The notes under the pieces were generated by a model, which made no database searches, was not told the DNA's origin, and worked only from the letters and a program-made list of their open reading frames with translations. From Flavobacterium salmonis (GTDB lineage: Bacteria; Bacteroidota; Bacteroidia; Flavobacteriales; Flavobacteriaceae): a stretch of 64,000 bases of DNA. Position numbers and translations under genes: made by a program. Shown here in pieces: positions 43,801-50,831 of the stretch (its first letter is position 1; every line of letters begins with the position of its first letter). The stretch covers positions 186,001 to 250,000 of the forward strand of contig NZ_CAIJDP010000062.1 of NCBI RefSeq assembly GCF_903819435.1, given 5' to 3'.

Positions 43801-45749
43801 ATGAGGAAACTGCACTTTTGGTATCGCCTTATTTAGATGATTTTGATCAAAATAAAAAAATTAAATTTTGGCTTAATCAGCAAATAACTGCTGCCGATTT
43901 GAAATTTGCTAACTTGATTATTGGAACTATTAAGAACCCTATTGATATAAGTACTTTTGAACCGTATCAATATATTTCATTAGAAGAATTACGAAATCTC
44001 CCTGTATACGGAAAAGAGATAAACGTTGATTTTTCTGAATACAAAGGAGCTAATAAACAAATCGCTTTTCTATTTGTAGCCGAGAATTTAGAATTTCAAG
44101 GAACCAATCGGGTTTTAATTGACGATATTTATTACGATCAGACTTTGTCATGCAAGGATCCTGTTGATGTTGTGTTTTCAAATATAAATAGTGAATCATT
44201 GCAAATAAACTGGACTTCTAAAAATAAAACATCAGAAAAGGTCGAGATAGAATATGGCCTGACAGGTTTTATTCCCGGAACAGGTAAAATTGCTGTTGCC
44301 AATACAAATGAAATTAAGATTTCTAATTTAGAAGAAGGAACTTCCTATCAGTTTTATCTAAAAACAGTTTGTGATTCTGGAAATTCGATTGTGGTGGGAC
44401 CAAAGAAAATTGAAACTACCTGCAAAGGTAAATCACTGCCGTGGATGGAAAACTTTAGCAATTTAGAAAATTATGGGGCAAATGTATTGCCGGACTGCTT
44501 TAAGCTCTTGTATGGAGATCTGACCTTAGAAAAGACTGCTGTTTCAGATAATTATTACAGTTATGGCCCAGATTATATACGTACCGGATATGATGATACA
44601 AGTTATTTGCATATAAGAGGGAGTCATCGCACAGAATTGATGACGCCAATGTTTTTTCTGACTGCCGGCACAACATATAAATTTAGTTTAAAAGCCAGAA
44701 ATAGTTACGAATACAGAACGCAAGGAGTCGGTCTTTCTGTGGGTAGAGGACAGAACGACTACAATATGGAGACAAATATATCAACATCGGGCTCAGGTAG
44801 ACTTACAGAATATAATTATACTGATCTTTCCTATTACTTTACTCCTATGATTTCTGGTGATTACAGTTTTTTGATGAATTTTTCAAACTCCGGTGCTCCT
44901 AATTTAGTGGCAGATAAATTTGAATTAAAGGAGGGGTATAAAGCAGCTGTAGATGGAAATAAAGCATTAACTTTTTATGATTTTCAAAATGAAATTTCAG
45001 ATGATGTAATTTTAGAAGAGACTACAAATTCTTATATCGATGTTGAATCTGATAGTCAATCCATCAATAATAAAATTGTTGTGATGAAAGGGAATAGCAG
45101 TTCTGATGAGTGGGTAACTGCTTCAAATAACTCTGTTTCCGGGAAAACAGCAGAAAATTCAGTTTCGGTTTGGGAATTAAACCAAAGGAGCATTACAAAA
45201 GTTAACACAAAAGTAGATGCTACAAAAGCTACTTCCTTGTTTATGAGTTTTATGTTGAAACAGACTTTTGTTAACAGTAATACCGAATCGATGTTTAGGG
45301 TTGTTGTAAACGGTAACGTTTTAGGTGAAATAATAAAACCCGAAAAAAATAGTGGAGATAATTTTGAAAAATATTTGTTTGACTTAACTCCGTATGTAGG
45401 TTCAGAAATTAGAATTTCACTGCAGCATATCGGAAAATCTTATTTAGGTGATAATGCCTATTTAGACAATCTTAGCTTTGCTAAAACGGTTGAAAGTTTA
45501 TCGGTTGATAAAAATATAACGACAGATTTTAAATATTATCCAAATCCAGTAGAAAATATTTTAAATATAGAAAGTAATTCAATAATTTCGAATTTAGAAG
45601 TTTATGATGTAAACGGACAATTGCTTTTTGAGAATAAATATTCAGATTCAAAAATATCGGTCGATTTTAAACGATTTTCAGCTGGTTTGTATTTAATTGT
45701 TTTAAAAAGTGAAGAAAAGAAAGAAATTTTTAAAGTGATAAAAAAATAA
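40866..45749 (+). CDS. Giant T9SS-secreted FN3/anchor-J adhesin-like protein
   Basis: 1627 residues with signal peptide. It is built from about five alternating pairs: a fibronectin III-like unit (for example SEWQVEYGPKGFEHGKGTIVTATG, EIKVRAHCIDDLYSNWTKTI) and an about 150-residue beta-sandwich of the choice-of-anchor J/MAM-like kind ending IDDFxY (IDDFSYE, IDDFIYE, IDDFEYV, IDDIYYD). The last repeat is diverged. The C-terminus YYPNPVENILNIES...FSAGLYLIVLKS is a type A T9SS sorting signal. It is probably exported through T9SS and surface attached. Confidence 0.9.
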   Translation: MQKTTLVVLFSIFNLLFLRANPIAETKIAEPNFSVTVSYTGDVEVTFNDYDFMSTYEWQFEYGPIGFKSGQGTVRSVSGIHFYRFTVNPLYGYDFRVRQRYLTNNNLVWTDWSAAKTIFPTSDKVFSVGYTTNFDTQSETKLEWRGLIYKNSSSTAGIYPSQDNHSESNKPGFSMSMTNYNYATGSEIALVSPKFNDLATDRKIKFWTYGYGSDSELLVGTMTNPNDLSTFHLLSRPETTQGYGWNQKTVYFNNYKGDDQYIVFLFKRKYYGANEDISIDDFSYETASNCYDLTNFSLTNVEQNSAQINFDSQNQNDYEISLTNVVRRTTEIVKFQGSSYTLTNLIGNTDYEIKVRAHCIDDLYSNWTKTISFKTPCTVISTYYSTSFEGAKYVDPCWSTIENNCLVRSSMENLGETPKLIAKTGEASIRMSNFVGTLNVDKAYLITPYIGDLDADKRIKFSLITYSSEETYNRTSLTIGTMSDPKDASTFVALKSILPSEMNELQNDNKSSEWKEHTVYLDNYIKSNNHHYIAIRYNNEGKSQFNIDDFIYEKAPSCNEPLNPATVDFGYDFAIVKWDNYKPASEWQVEYGPKGFEHGKGTIVTATGYPFKITESILGGTDYDFYVRSKCGSNYSPWSDRGYFRTNCEGFTAGYTDGFENVSFEKTGCWTRIVPYFNQRWYNKNRYISEIKGNAGTLIHSDTKSICVTNETDDPFPAGTGEDADRVVLVSPRLKDLDHYKKIVFWLKTRAVISKKPIEVTIGTLADPRDYNTFTTYKVLTVPVENNDKWIKYEIEFSDYYGTDKFVGFKHSSKNQRLDYFYIDDFEYVQNECPRSGLLGARQSGSDSASLDWRDNNTKKASESWDIEYGPKGFADGQGTLVNVNTNPYNLTGLAPGIYDYRVRAYCEKAIVSEWSDRYTFKIGCTEKAPFIENFDQYPLSNEIPNFCWTKNSFLDTQLYEYYLPNINSGPNVFYLQNNEETALLVSPYLDDFDQNKKIKFWLNQQITAADLKFANLIIGTIKNPIDISTFEPYQYISLEELRNLPVYGKEINVDFSEYKGANKQIAFLFVAENLEFQGTNRVLIDDIYYDQTLSCKDPVDVVFSNINSESLQINWTSKNKTSEKVEIEYGLTGFIPGTGKIAVANTNEIKISNLEEGTSYQFYLKTVCDSGNSIVVGPKKIETTCKGKSLPWMENFSNLENYGANVLPDCFKLLYGDLTLEKTAVSDNYYSYGPDYIRTGYDDTSYLHIRGSHRTELMTPMFFLTAGTTYKFSLKARNSYEYRTQGVGLSVGRGQNDYNMETNISTSGSGRLTEYNYTDLSYYFTPMISGDYSFLMNFSNSGAPNLVADKFELKEGYKAAVDGNKALTFYDFQNEISDDVILEETTNSYIDVESDSQSINNKIVVMKGNSSSDEWVTASNNSVSGKTAENSVSVWELNQRSITKVNTKVDATKATSLFMSFMLKQTFVNSNTESMFRVVVNGNVLGEIIKPEKNSGDNFEKYLFDLTPYVGSEIRISLQHIGKSYLGDNAYLDNLSFAKTVESLSVDKNITTDFKYYPNPVENILNIESNSIISNLEVYDVNGQLLFENKYSDSKISVDFKRFSAGLYLIVLKSEEKKEIFKVIKK

Positions 45750-45798
45750 TTGTAAGCTCTAGTTTGGATGGTGCAATTAATAAATAGAATTCAATATA

Positions 45799-46566
45799 AT
45801 GGCAACCAAAAAACCAATACAAAAAAAAGCAACCACAGGTAAATCTAAACCGGTTTCTAAAAAGTCAAATCGTAATTTAGTGCAAAAAATAAAATGGTTT
45901 TTCATCAAAGCTGCTTTATGGTTTTTCGGGGTTTCGATTGCGTCAGTTGTTATTTTCAAATATGTCCCGGTGTTCTTTACACCACTTATGGTAATCCGGG
46001 TAATTGAAAATAAAATGGCAGATAAAGAAGTGTATTTTGATCATAATTGGGAACCAATTGAAAAAATTTCGAAGAATCTTCAAAAAGCAGTGATCGCCAG
46101 TGAAGACGGAACTTTTTTGTATCACAACGGATTCGATTTTAAGGCACTTCAAAAGGCATATAAAAGCAATGAACGTGGCCGTAGAATTCGTGGAGGAAGT
46201 ACTATTTCACAGCAAACAGCCAAAAACGTTTTTCTTTGGCAGGGAAAGAGTTATTTTCGTAAAGGTCTGGAAGCTTATTTTACAGTTCTAATTGAACTCA
46301 TCTGGGGCAAAGAACGTATCATGGAGGTTTATCTGAACAGTATCGAAATGGGAGATGGAGTTTATGGAGCTTATGCAGCAACAGAATATTGGTACCGCCG
46401 TGATGCCTCAAGCTTAACACCAATGCAGGCTGCAGGAATTGCAGCAATTCTTCCAAATCCGAGAAAATTTAAAGCGACAGGTTCATCAAGTTATATTGTT
46501 AGAAGAAAAGAAAGAATTGTTCGTGAGATGCGTGCCGTTGGAAAAATCAATTATGATGGGAAGTAA
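45799..46566 (+). CDS. mtgA: Monofunctional biosynthetic peptidoglycan transglycosylase
   Basis: 255 residues. GT51 domain polymerises lipid II into glycan strands at the inner membrane. A basic N-terminus and one TM (about residues 34-56) are followed by IASEDGTFLYHNGFD with catalytic Glu102, GGSTISQQTAKNVFLW, GKERIMEVYLNSIEMG and GVYGAYAATEYWY. There is no transpeptidase domain. Its 3' end overlaps the LpxR-like gene by 11-14 bases. Confidence 0.95.
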   Translation: MATKKPIQKKATTGKSKPVSKKSNRNLVQKIKWFFIKAALWFFGVSIASVVIFKYVPVFFTPLMVIRVIENKMADKEVYFDHNWEPIEKISKNLQKAVIASEDGTFLYHNGFDFKALQKAYKSNERGRRIRGGSTISQQTAKNVFLWQGKSYFRKGLEAYFTVLIELIWGKERIMEVYLNSIEMGDGVYGAYAATEYWYRRDASSLTPMQAAGIAAILPNPRKFKATGSSSYIVRRKERIVREMRAVGKINYDGK

Positions 46567-47512
46567 AAAAGCTTTTTTTGCATTCCTGATAATGGGTACA
46601 TCCTTAACTTTTGGGCAAGGAAAAACAAAAGAAATTGGGCTTATTACAGATAACGATTTGTATACTTCGTCTAAAAATGACATGTATTATACCAATGGAC
46701 TGGAACTTTTTTATCGTTTTTTGTCAAAAAACAGTAATGAGAAAATCAATAAAAAAATTACTGAACTCAGAATCGGGCAATACATTTATAATCCTAGATT
46801 TATTAATGAGGAAGCGGTTACGATAAATGATCGGCCTTTTACGGGGTATCTTTTTGCAGAAGTTGGACGCAGCTTTTTTTATCAAAGTGAATCAGTTTTA
46901 AAAACAGATTTTCAGCTGGGCTATATGGGACCTAATGCTTTTGGTGAAGAAACACAAAAAAGTTTTCATCATATCATAGGGTATAAAAAAGTGTATGGCT
47001 GGGAAAATCAACTCCATAATGCTTTGGCTGTACAAGCACATATTGTATATTCTAAAAAATTATTCGCCGGTAAGCATAATGATTTTATAGATTTTCATTT
47101 TCAGTCAGAAGCGAATTTGGGGACTATTTTTACAGGGGTTTCTACGGGATTTTTAGCCCGGTTTGGTTTTAAGAAGCTACTGCCGGTTTACGATTCTAAT
47201 TTGCATGATGCATCAGTAAGTTTTGAACCACAGTATACTATTCGGGAGTTTTATTTTTATGCAATTCCAAGCGTGAATTATCAGTTTTATGATGCCACGA
47301 TTCAGGGCAGTATGTTTAATGACTCAAGCCCCTTGACTTTTGATTTGGAACCCTTGCGTTTTAATGCTGAGGCAGGTTTTAAGTATCGTTATAATAATCT
47401 TAATTTATCTTACTCCTTTATTTATCGTGGAAGAGAATTAAAAGATCCTGTTCACAATACCAATACAGGTTATTTTTACGGATCGATTCGTTTAGGTATT
47501 TTACTAAAGTAG
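46553..47512 (+). CDS. LpxR-family lipid A deacylase (DUF2219)
   Basis: 319 residues from MMGSKKAFFAFLIMGTSLTFGQ (signal peptide), the ATG at 46553 or 46556. Outer-membrane beta-barrel with LpxR-type active-site motif ITDNDLYTSSKNDMYYTNGLELFY (Asn-Asp pair and YTNG) and a His in SFHHIIGYKK. LpxR removes 3'-acyloxyacyl chains from lipid A. The start lies inside the mtgA 3' end, so translation is coupled. A longer frame starting at 46439 lies wholly within mtgA and is not the start. Confidence 0.85.
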   Translation: MMGSKKAFFAFLIMGTSLTFGQGKTKEIGLITDNDLYTSSKNDMYYTNGLELFYRFLSKNSNEKINKKITELRIGQYIYNPRFINEEAVTINDRPFTGYLFAEVGRSFFYQSESVLKTDFQLGYMGPNAFGEETQKSFHHIIGYKKVYGWENQLHNALAVQAHIVYSKKLFAGKHNDFIDFHFQSEANLGTIFTGVSTGFLARFGFKKLLPVYDSNLHDASVSFEPQYTIREFYFYAIPSVNYQFYDATIQGSMFNDSSPLTFDLEPLRFNAEAGFKYRYNNLNLSYSFIYRGRELKDPVHNTNTGYFYGSIRLGILLK

Positions 47513-47620
47513 TTTATAAATTCAATAATTTATGGGAAACCATAAAATCCTATTTCTAAGTTTTGTAATTTTATAGAAGTACAATAAGAATATTTCTAAA
47601 CTTAAACCAAAAAAATCAGC

Positions 47621-47950
47621 ATGGGAAAATTTGTAATTACCAAGAGAGCCAACGGAGAATTTCAATTTAATCTAAAGGCCGGCAACGGTCAGACCATTTT
47701 AACAAGCGAAGGTTATTCAACAAAGGCAGCTTGTTTAAACGGAATAGAATCTGTAAAAACGAATTCGCAGGATGATTCAAAGTATGATAAAAAAGAGTCA
47801 TCAAGCGGAAAACCGTATTTTAATTTAAAAGCATCAAACGGTCAAATCATCGGCGCAAGCGAAATGTACGAAAGCATTGCAGCCAGAGATAACGGTATTG
47901 CCTCTGTAAAAACTAATGCTCCGGAAGCTACAACTGATGATCAGGCTTAG
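47621..47950 (+). CDS. YegP/DUF1508-family protein, two tandem repeats
   Basis: 109 residues. Two copies of the DUF1508 unit: KFVITKRANGEFQFNLKAGNGQTILTSEGYSTKAACLNGIESVK and KPYFNLKASNGQIIGASEMYESIAARDNGIASVKTNAP. The E. coli relative is the small YegP. Cytoplasmic; function not known. A terminator-like hairpin follows (47996-48031). Confidence 0.93.
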   Translation: MGKFVITKRANGEFQFNLKAGNGQTILTSEGYSTKAACLNGIESVKTNSQDDSKYDKKESSSGKPYFNLKASNGQIIGASEMYESIAARDNGIASVKTNAPEATTDDQA

Positions 47951-47991
47951 GTTTGAATTTGAAACAATATAATTGAAAGCTCTCGTAAATG

Positions 47992-48010
47992 AACTGCCCC
48001 CAAAAAGTTA
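47992..48010 (+). repeat. Direct repeat AACTGCCCCCAAAAAGTTA, copy 1
   Basis: 19 bp matching 48173-48191 (AACTGCTCCTAAATAGTTA) at 16 of 19 positions, in direct orientation. The motif resembles some IS3-family terminal sequences seen in Flavobacterium, but no transposase is present. It brackets a 181-bp interval that contains the REP-like element. Confidence 0.4.
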
Positions 48011-48031
48011 GACACTATTTGGGGCTTTTTT
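47996..48031 (+). terminator. Terminator-like hairpin GCCCC...GGGGC
   Basis: GCCCC(C)AAA pairs with TTTGGGGC (48018-48025), one bulged C, followed by TTTTTTATT. It falls right after the YegP-like gene. Confidence 0.65.
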
Positions 48032-48076
48032 ATTGTAAATGTCTAAAGTTTCTTGAAAAATCGAGAATCTCTAACT

Positions 48077-48144
48077 TAGCCCTGATGGGAGCGGTATCCT
48101 TTTTATGGCTTTTTTAGACAGAAAAAGATATAGCGGACAGCAGG
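48077..48144 (+). repeat. REP-like palindromic element, copy 1
   Basis: Begins TAGCCCTGATGGGAGCGG and ends ATATAGCGGACAGCAGGA. The arms (CCTGATGGG...GTATCCTTTTT and AAAAAGATATAGC...CAGG) are imperfect inverted repeats. A second copy lies at 50115-50192 in opposite orientation, and shares ATATAGC(G/A)GACAGCAGGA and TAGCCCTGATGG. Confidence 0.75.
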
Positions 48145-48172
48145 ACAAAATTTCTATTTGAAAACTTAAATA

Positions 48173-48191
48173 AACTGCTCCTAAATAGTTA
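48173..48191 (+). repeat. Direct repeat AACTGCTCCTAAATAGTTA, copy 2
   Basis: Matches 47992-48010 at 16 of 19 positions. It overlaps the stop codon of the minus-strand unknown gene. Confidence 0.35.
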
Positions 48192-48752
48192 ATAATACAT
48201 TCTAAAATCGAGTAGTTTACAAAGATCGTAATGCTTTTCGTAAAGAGTCTCTACAATTTCAATAAGATCGTCTTCTTCCTGGCATAATTTAAAAAAAGCT
48301 TTGTCGACAGAACCGGTACTGGTAAATTTATTAGACTCTGTTCCGTAGCCGGAAATAGCTCTTGCGCCGGTAATATCCAAAAAATATTGCGCTTCCTCTT
48401 CGTTTAAATCCAGTATTTTTGAATTGGCAAAATGTAGAATCTTCCCCTTCATTTTTCCTTCGAAGATTTCGGCAATTTCTTCTAAACTATAATAGTAGTC
48501 ATGAAGGCAAATATTGTTGGGTTCGCCTTTCATCACGAGATAGATTATTTCGTAATCTTTAAAATTATGGTCGTCATATAACAAAGTATTCAGGCTTTCT
48601 TCAAGTCCTTCGATCGTGTCACAAGTTTTATAAATGCTCGAAATACCCTGATTAAAAGCCATTTTTTCAAGACTTTTAACCACTTCAGTAGCCGTGTTGT
48701 TTTCTATATCTGAAACGCCTTCAAGGCAAAAAATAAATTTATCAGAATCCAT
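48189..48752 (-). CDS. Unknown 187-aa acidic protein (possibly DUF6642-like)
   Basis: 187 residues, acidic and cytoplasmic. Starts MDSDKFIFCLEGVSDIEN. It looks like an alpha/beta protein: strands KFIFCLEG, EIIYLVMKG, GKILHFANSK and ARAISGYGTESNKF. The ILHFANSK and AISGYG pattern recalls caspase-like folds, but the usual catalytic His-Gly and Cys are not obvious, so it would be inactive or unrelated. I think of DUF6642 without being able to check. Flanked by repeat elements on its 3' side. Confidence 0.65.
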   Translation of the reverse strand: MDSDKFIFCLEGVSDIENNTATEVVKSLEKMAFNQGISSIYKTCDTIEGLEESLNTLLYDDHNFKDYEIIYLVMKGEPNNICLHDYYYSLEEIAEIFEGKMKGKILHFANSKILDLNEEEAQYFLDITGARAISGYGTESNKFTSTGSVDKAFFKLCQEEDDLIEIVETLYEKHYDLCKLLDFRMYY

Positions 48753-48929
48753 GACGATTAATTTATGCAGTCAAAATACAATTTGTACTTTTAATCTTTG
48801 ATAGCAATTTAATTATAATTGCCCAGATATAAAAGGCAACAAAAAACAGTTTAACACAATTATAATGTTTAACCTTTAGGTAATATAATGAAGTTTTAAA
48901 AACATTATTTTTATTTAAAAATTAAAGTA

Positions 48930-49103
48930 ATGGAAATCAATTGGATAGTTTTAGGTATTGTAGCAGTAGTCGTTTTTGTTTTGATTGTGTTTATAAGTAA
49001 AAAAAATCAAAAAGAGAAAAAGAAATTAATGGAACTTTTAAATAATGACTTTAAAAAAGCGGATGAAGACGAACCGGATTTTGACAATGTTAGCGAAAGA
49101 TGA
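48930..49103 (+). CDS. Small single-TM membrane protein, 57 aa
   Basis: 57 residues, MEINWIVLGIVAVVVFVLIVF, one membrane helix (about 5-22), then a basic KKNQKEKKKLMELL stretch and an acidic DEDEPDFDNV tail. It is an orphan gene closed by a terminator at 49117-49153. The charge pattern is typical of small Flavobacterium membrane proteins. Function unknown. Confidence 0.7.
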   Translation: MEINWIVLGIVAVVVFVLIVFISKKNQKEKKKLMELLNNDFKKADEDEPDFDNVSER

Positions 49104-49116
49104 TTTTCTTAAAAGT

Positions 49117-49153
49117 AAAAAACCGTACTACAGTCGAGTAATACGGTTTTTTT
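49117..49153. terminator. Terminator between small membrane protein gene and tRNA-Ala
   Basis: AAAAACCGTAcTAC pairs with GTAaTACGGTTTTT (one internal mismatch), flanked by A-rich and T-rich ends, so it may serve both the small gene on plus and the tRNA-Ala on minus. Confidence 0.8.
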
Positions 49154-49154
49154 G

Positions 49155-49228
49155 TGGAGAATATCGGATTCGAACCGACCACCTCTTGCCTGCCAGGCAA
49201 GCGCTCTAGCCAAATGAGCTAATCCCCC
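49155..49228 (-). tRNA. tRNA-Ala, anticodon GGC
   Basis: Minus-strand cloverleaf of 74 nt: acceptor GGGGGAT/ATTCTCC (with two G-U pairs), D-arm TAGCTCATTTGGCTAGAGCG, anticodon arm CTTGC-CTGGCAG-GCAAG with anticodon GGC, T-arm TCGG-TTCGAAT-CCGA. CCA not encoded. Confidence 0.93.
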
Positions 49229-49332
49229 ATAGCGAAAGCAAATAAAGTCAATTAATTTTCAAAAAACAAATTTAAGAGAGTTTCAGGCAAAATATTTTTC
49301 AAAACCGTAACTTTACTTTTAAAACTAATTTT

Positions 49333-50097
49333 ATGAGTTCAGAAAATAGCAATGGAAGTTTAGAAACTTCCTTTCAAAATAAGGTAGCAACCATTCAGTT
49401 TGGACACCCGGCAAGCAATTCTTTTCCACGTGAATTATTGGATCGATTGACAGCCGAAATTAATTTGTTAAGCAGAAACGAAACCATTGCTGTAATTGTC
49501 CTGCAAAGCGAAGGTTCGAAAGTATTTTGTTCAGGCGCCTCCTTTGACGAACTTCTGACCGTACAAAATGAAGAACAGGGAACCGAATTTTTCTCCGGTT
49601 TTGCTCATTTGCTCAATGCAATGCGAAATTGTACAAAACTTATTATTGGCCGTGTTCAGGGAAAAGCCGTAGGGGGTGGTGTCGGAATTATTGCCACCTG
49701 CGATTATGTTCTGGCAACGCCGGAAAGTGCTGTGAAACTTTCGGAATTAGCTATCGGAATTGGCCCGTTTGTGATTGAACCGGCCGTTTCCCGTAAAATT
49801 GGAAAAACAGCAATGACCGAAATGACTTTGGCTGCACACGAATGGAAACCGGCAAGCTGGGCCTTACAAAACGGACTTTTTGCGTCGCTTCATAACGCGG
49901 AAGATCTGGATACAGAAGTTCAAAATTTTGCTCAAAAACTAAGTTCATACAATCCTGAGGCTTTATTCGAAATGAAGAAAATTATTTGGGAAGGTACAGA
50001 GCAATGGGAATCCATTCTAATCGAGCGTGCTAAAATTACCGGAAAACTGGTTTTGTCAGATTTTACGAAAAAGGCTTTATTGCAATTTAAGAAGTAG
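49333..50097 (+). CDS. Enoyl-CoA hydratase/isomerase family protein
   Basis: 254 residues of the crotonase fold. Oxyanion-hole and CoA motifs: KVFCSGASFDELL, IIGRVQGKAVGGGVGIIATCDYVLAT and ELAIGIGPFVIEPAVSRKIGK. Family members hydrate or isomerise enoyl-CoA in fatty-acid or amino-acid breakdown. The usual second catalytic Glu position is within LSELAIGI. Substrate not predicted. Followed by the REP-like element. Confidence 0.9.
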   Translation: MSSENSNGSLETSFQNKVATIQFGHPASNSFPRELLDRLTAEINLLSRNETIAVIVLQSEGSKVFCSGASFDELLTVQNEEQGTEFFSGFAHLLNAMRNCTKLIIGRVQGKAVGGGVGIIATCDYVLATPESAVKLSELAIGIGPFVIEPAVSRKIGKTAMTEMTLAAHEWKPASWALQNGLFASLHNAEDLDTEVQNFAQKLSSYNPEALFEMKKIIWEGTEQWESILIERAKITGKLVLSDFTKKALLQFKK

Positions 50098-50114
50098 TTT
50101 TTTCAGAAGCAATT

Positions 50115-50192
50115 TCCTGCTGTCTGCTATATCTTTTGTGCCGAACCCCGGCACAAAAGGTAATTGCAAGAGCAATTCGACCATCAGGGCTA
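50115..50192 (-). repeat. REP-like palindromic element, copy 2
   Basis: In minus orientation it begins TAGCCCTGATGG and ends ATATAGCAGACAGCAGGA, with a variable centre that includes a perfect CCGGGGTTCGG-type hairpin (TTTTGTGCCG/CGGCACAAAA) absent from copy 1. It sits 17 bp after the enoyl-CoA hydratase stop. Confidence 0.75.
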
Positions 50193-50246
50193 AAACCCTA
50201 AATAAGACCTTTTTCTATTAAAAGACTTTTTCTCGCTTGTATTTGC

Positions 50247-50254
50247 TAAATTTG
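50247..50254 (+). promoter_or_regulatory. -7 box (TAAATTTG) before queD-like gene
   Basis: TAAATTTG lies 15 bp before the ATG at 50270. An upstream in-frame ATG at 50237 would overlap this promoter, so the later start is preferred. Confidence 0.5.
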
Positions 50255-50269
50255 CAGAAAAAACAACCG

Positions 50270-50722
50270 ATGAGTAATATCAGAATTACAAAACAATTTA
50301 GCTTCGAAACCGGACACGCTTTATACGGCTACGACGGAAAATGTAAAAACGTTCACGGACACAGTTATAAATTATCGGTAACGGTTATTGGTTCGCCAAT
50401 TACAGACCGGTCAAATGTAAAATTCGGAATGGTAATCGATTTTTCGGATCTAAAGAAAATTGTAAAAGAAGAAATTGTCGATCAGTTTGACCATGCCACT
50501 GTATTTAACGAAACTACCCCACATATCGAATTGGCAAACGAACTGAAAAATCGTGGGCATCATGTAATTCTTGTCGATTATCAGCCAACCAGTGAAAATA
50601 TGGTAATTGATTTTGCAGCCAGAATTGTAGCAAGATTACCTTCAGGAATTAAACTTTTCTCACTAAAACTTCAGGAAACCGACTCTTCATTTGCAGAATG
50701 GTACGCTTCTGATAATCTTTAA
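50270..50722 (+). CDS. queD: 6-carboxytetrahydropterin synthase / PTPS-like protein
   Basis: 150 residues of the 6-pyruvoyl-tetrahydropterin synthase fold. Zinc ligands His16, His29 and His31 lie in FETGHALYG and NVHGHSYKL, with catalytic Cys25 in GKCKNVHG. In bacteria most such proteins are QueD, converting dihydroneopterin triphosphate to 6-carboxytetrahydropterin for queuosine; no other que gene is nearby, so the name rests on family. Confidence 0.88.
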   Translation: MSNIRITKQFSFETGHALYGYDGKCKNVHGHSYKLSVTVIGSPITDRSNVKFGMVIDFSDLKKIVKEEIVDQFDHATVFNETTPHIELANELKNRGHHVILVDYQPTSENMVIDFAARIVARLPSGIKLFSLKLQETDSSFAEWYASDNL

Positions 50723-50751
50723 AATTCCAATTCTTAATTTCCAAATTCCAA

Positions 50752-50776
50752 CCCTTCGACTTCGTTCAGAATGAAA
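50752..50776. repeat. CCCTTCGACTTCG-type interspersed motif
   Basis: CCCTTCGACTTCGTTCAGAA followed by TGAAA. This motif resembles a dispersed intergenic repeat that I recall in Bacteroidota genomes. It follows TTCCAAATTCCAA repeats and precedes TCTAA repeats (50787-50831). Confidence 0.4.
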
Positions 50777-50786
50777 ATAGGACTGA

Positions 50787-50831
50787 ATTATAAAATCTAA
50801 GAAGTCTAAGATCTAACAATCTAAAATCTAA
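50787..50831 (+). repeat. TCTAA reiterated spacer before lpxH
   Basis: Five TCTAA units, spaced roughly 7-10 bp, end exactly before the lpxH ATG. The same style precedes accC. Confidence 0.55.

Noticed and set aside
46439..46552. Upstream extension of LpxR-like gene
   Set aside because: The extra 38 residues lie within mtgA and precede a clear signal peptide at 46553.
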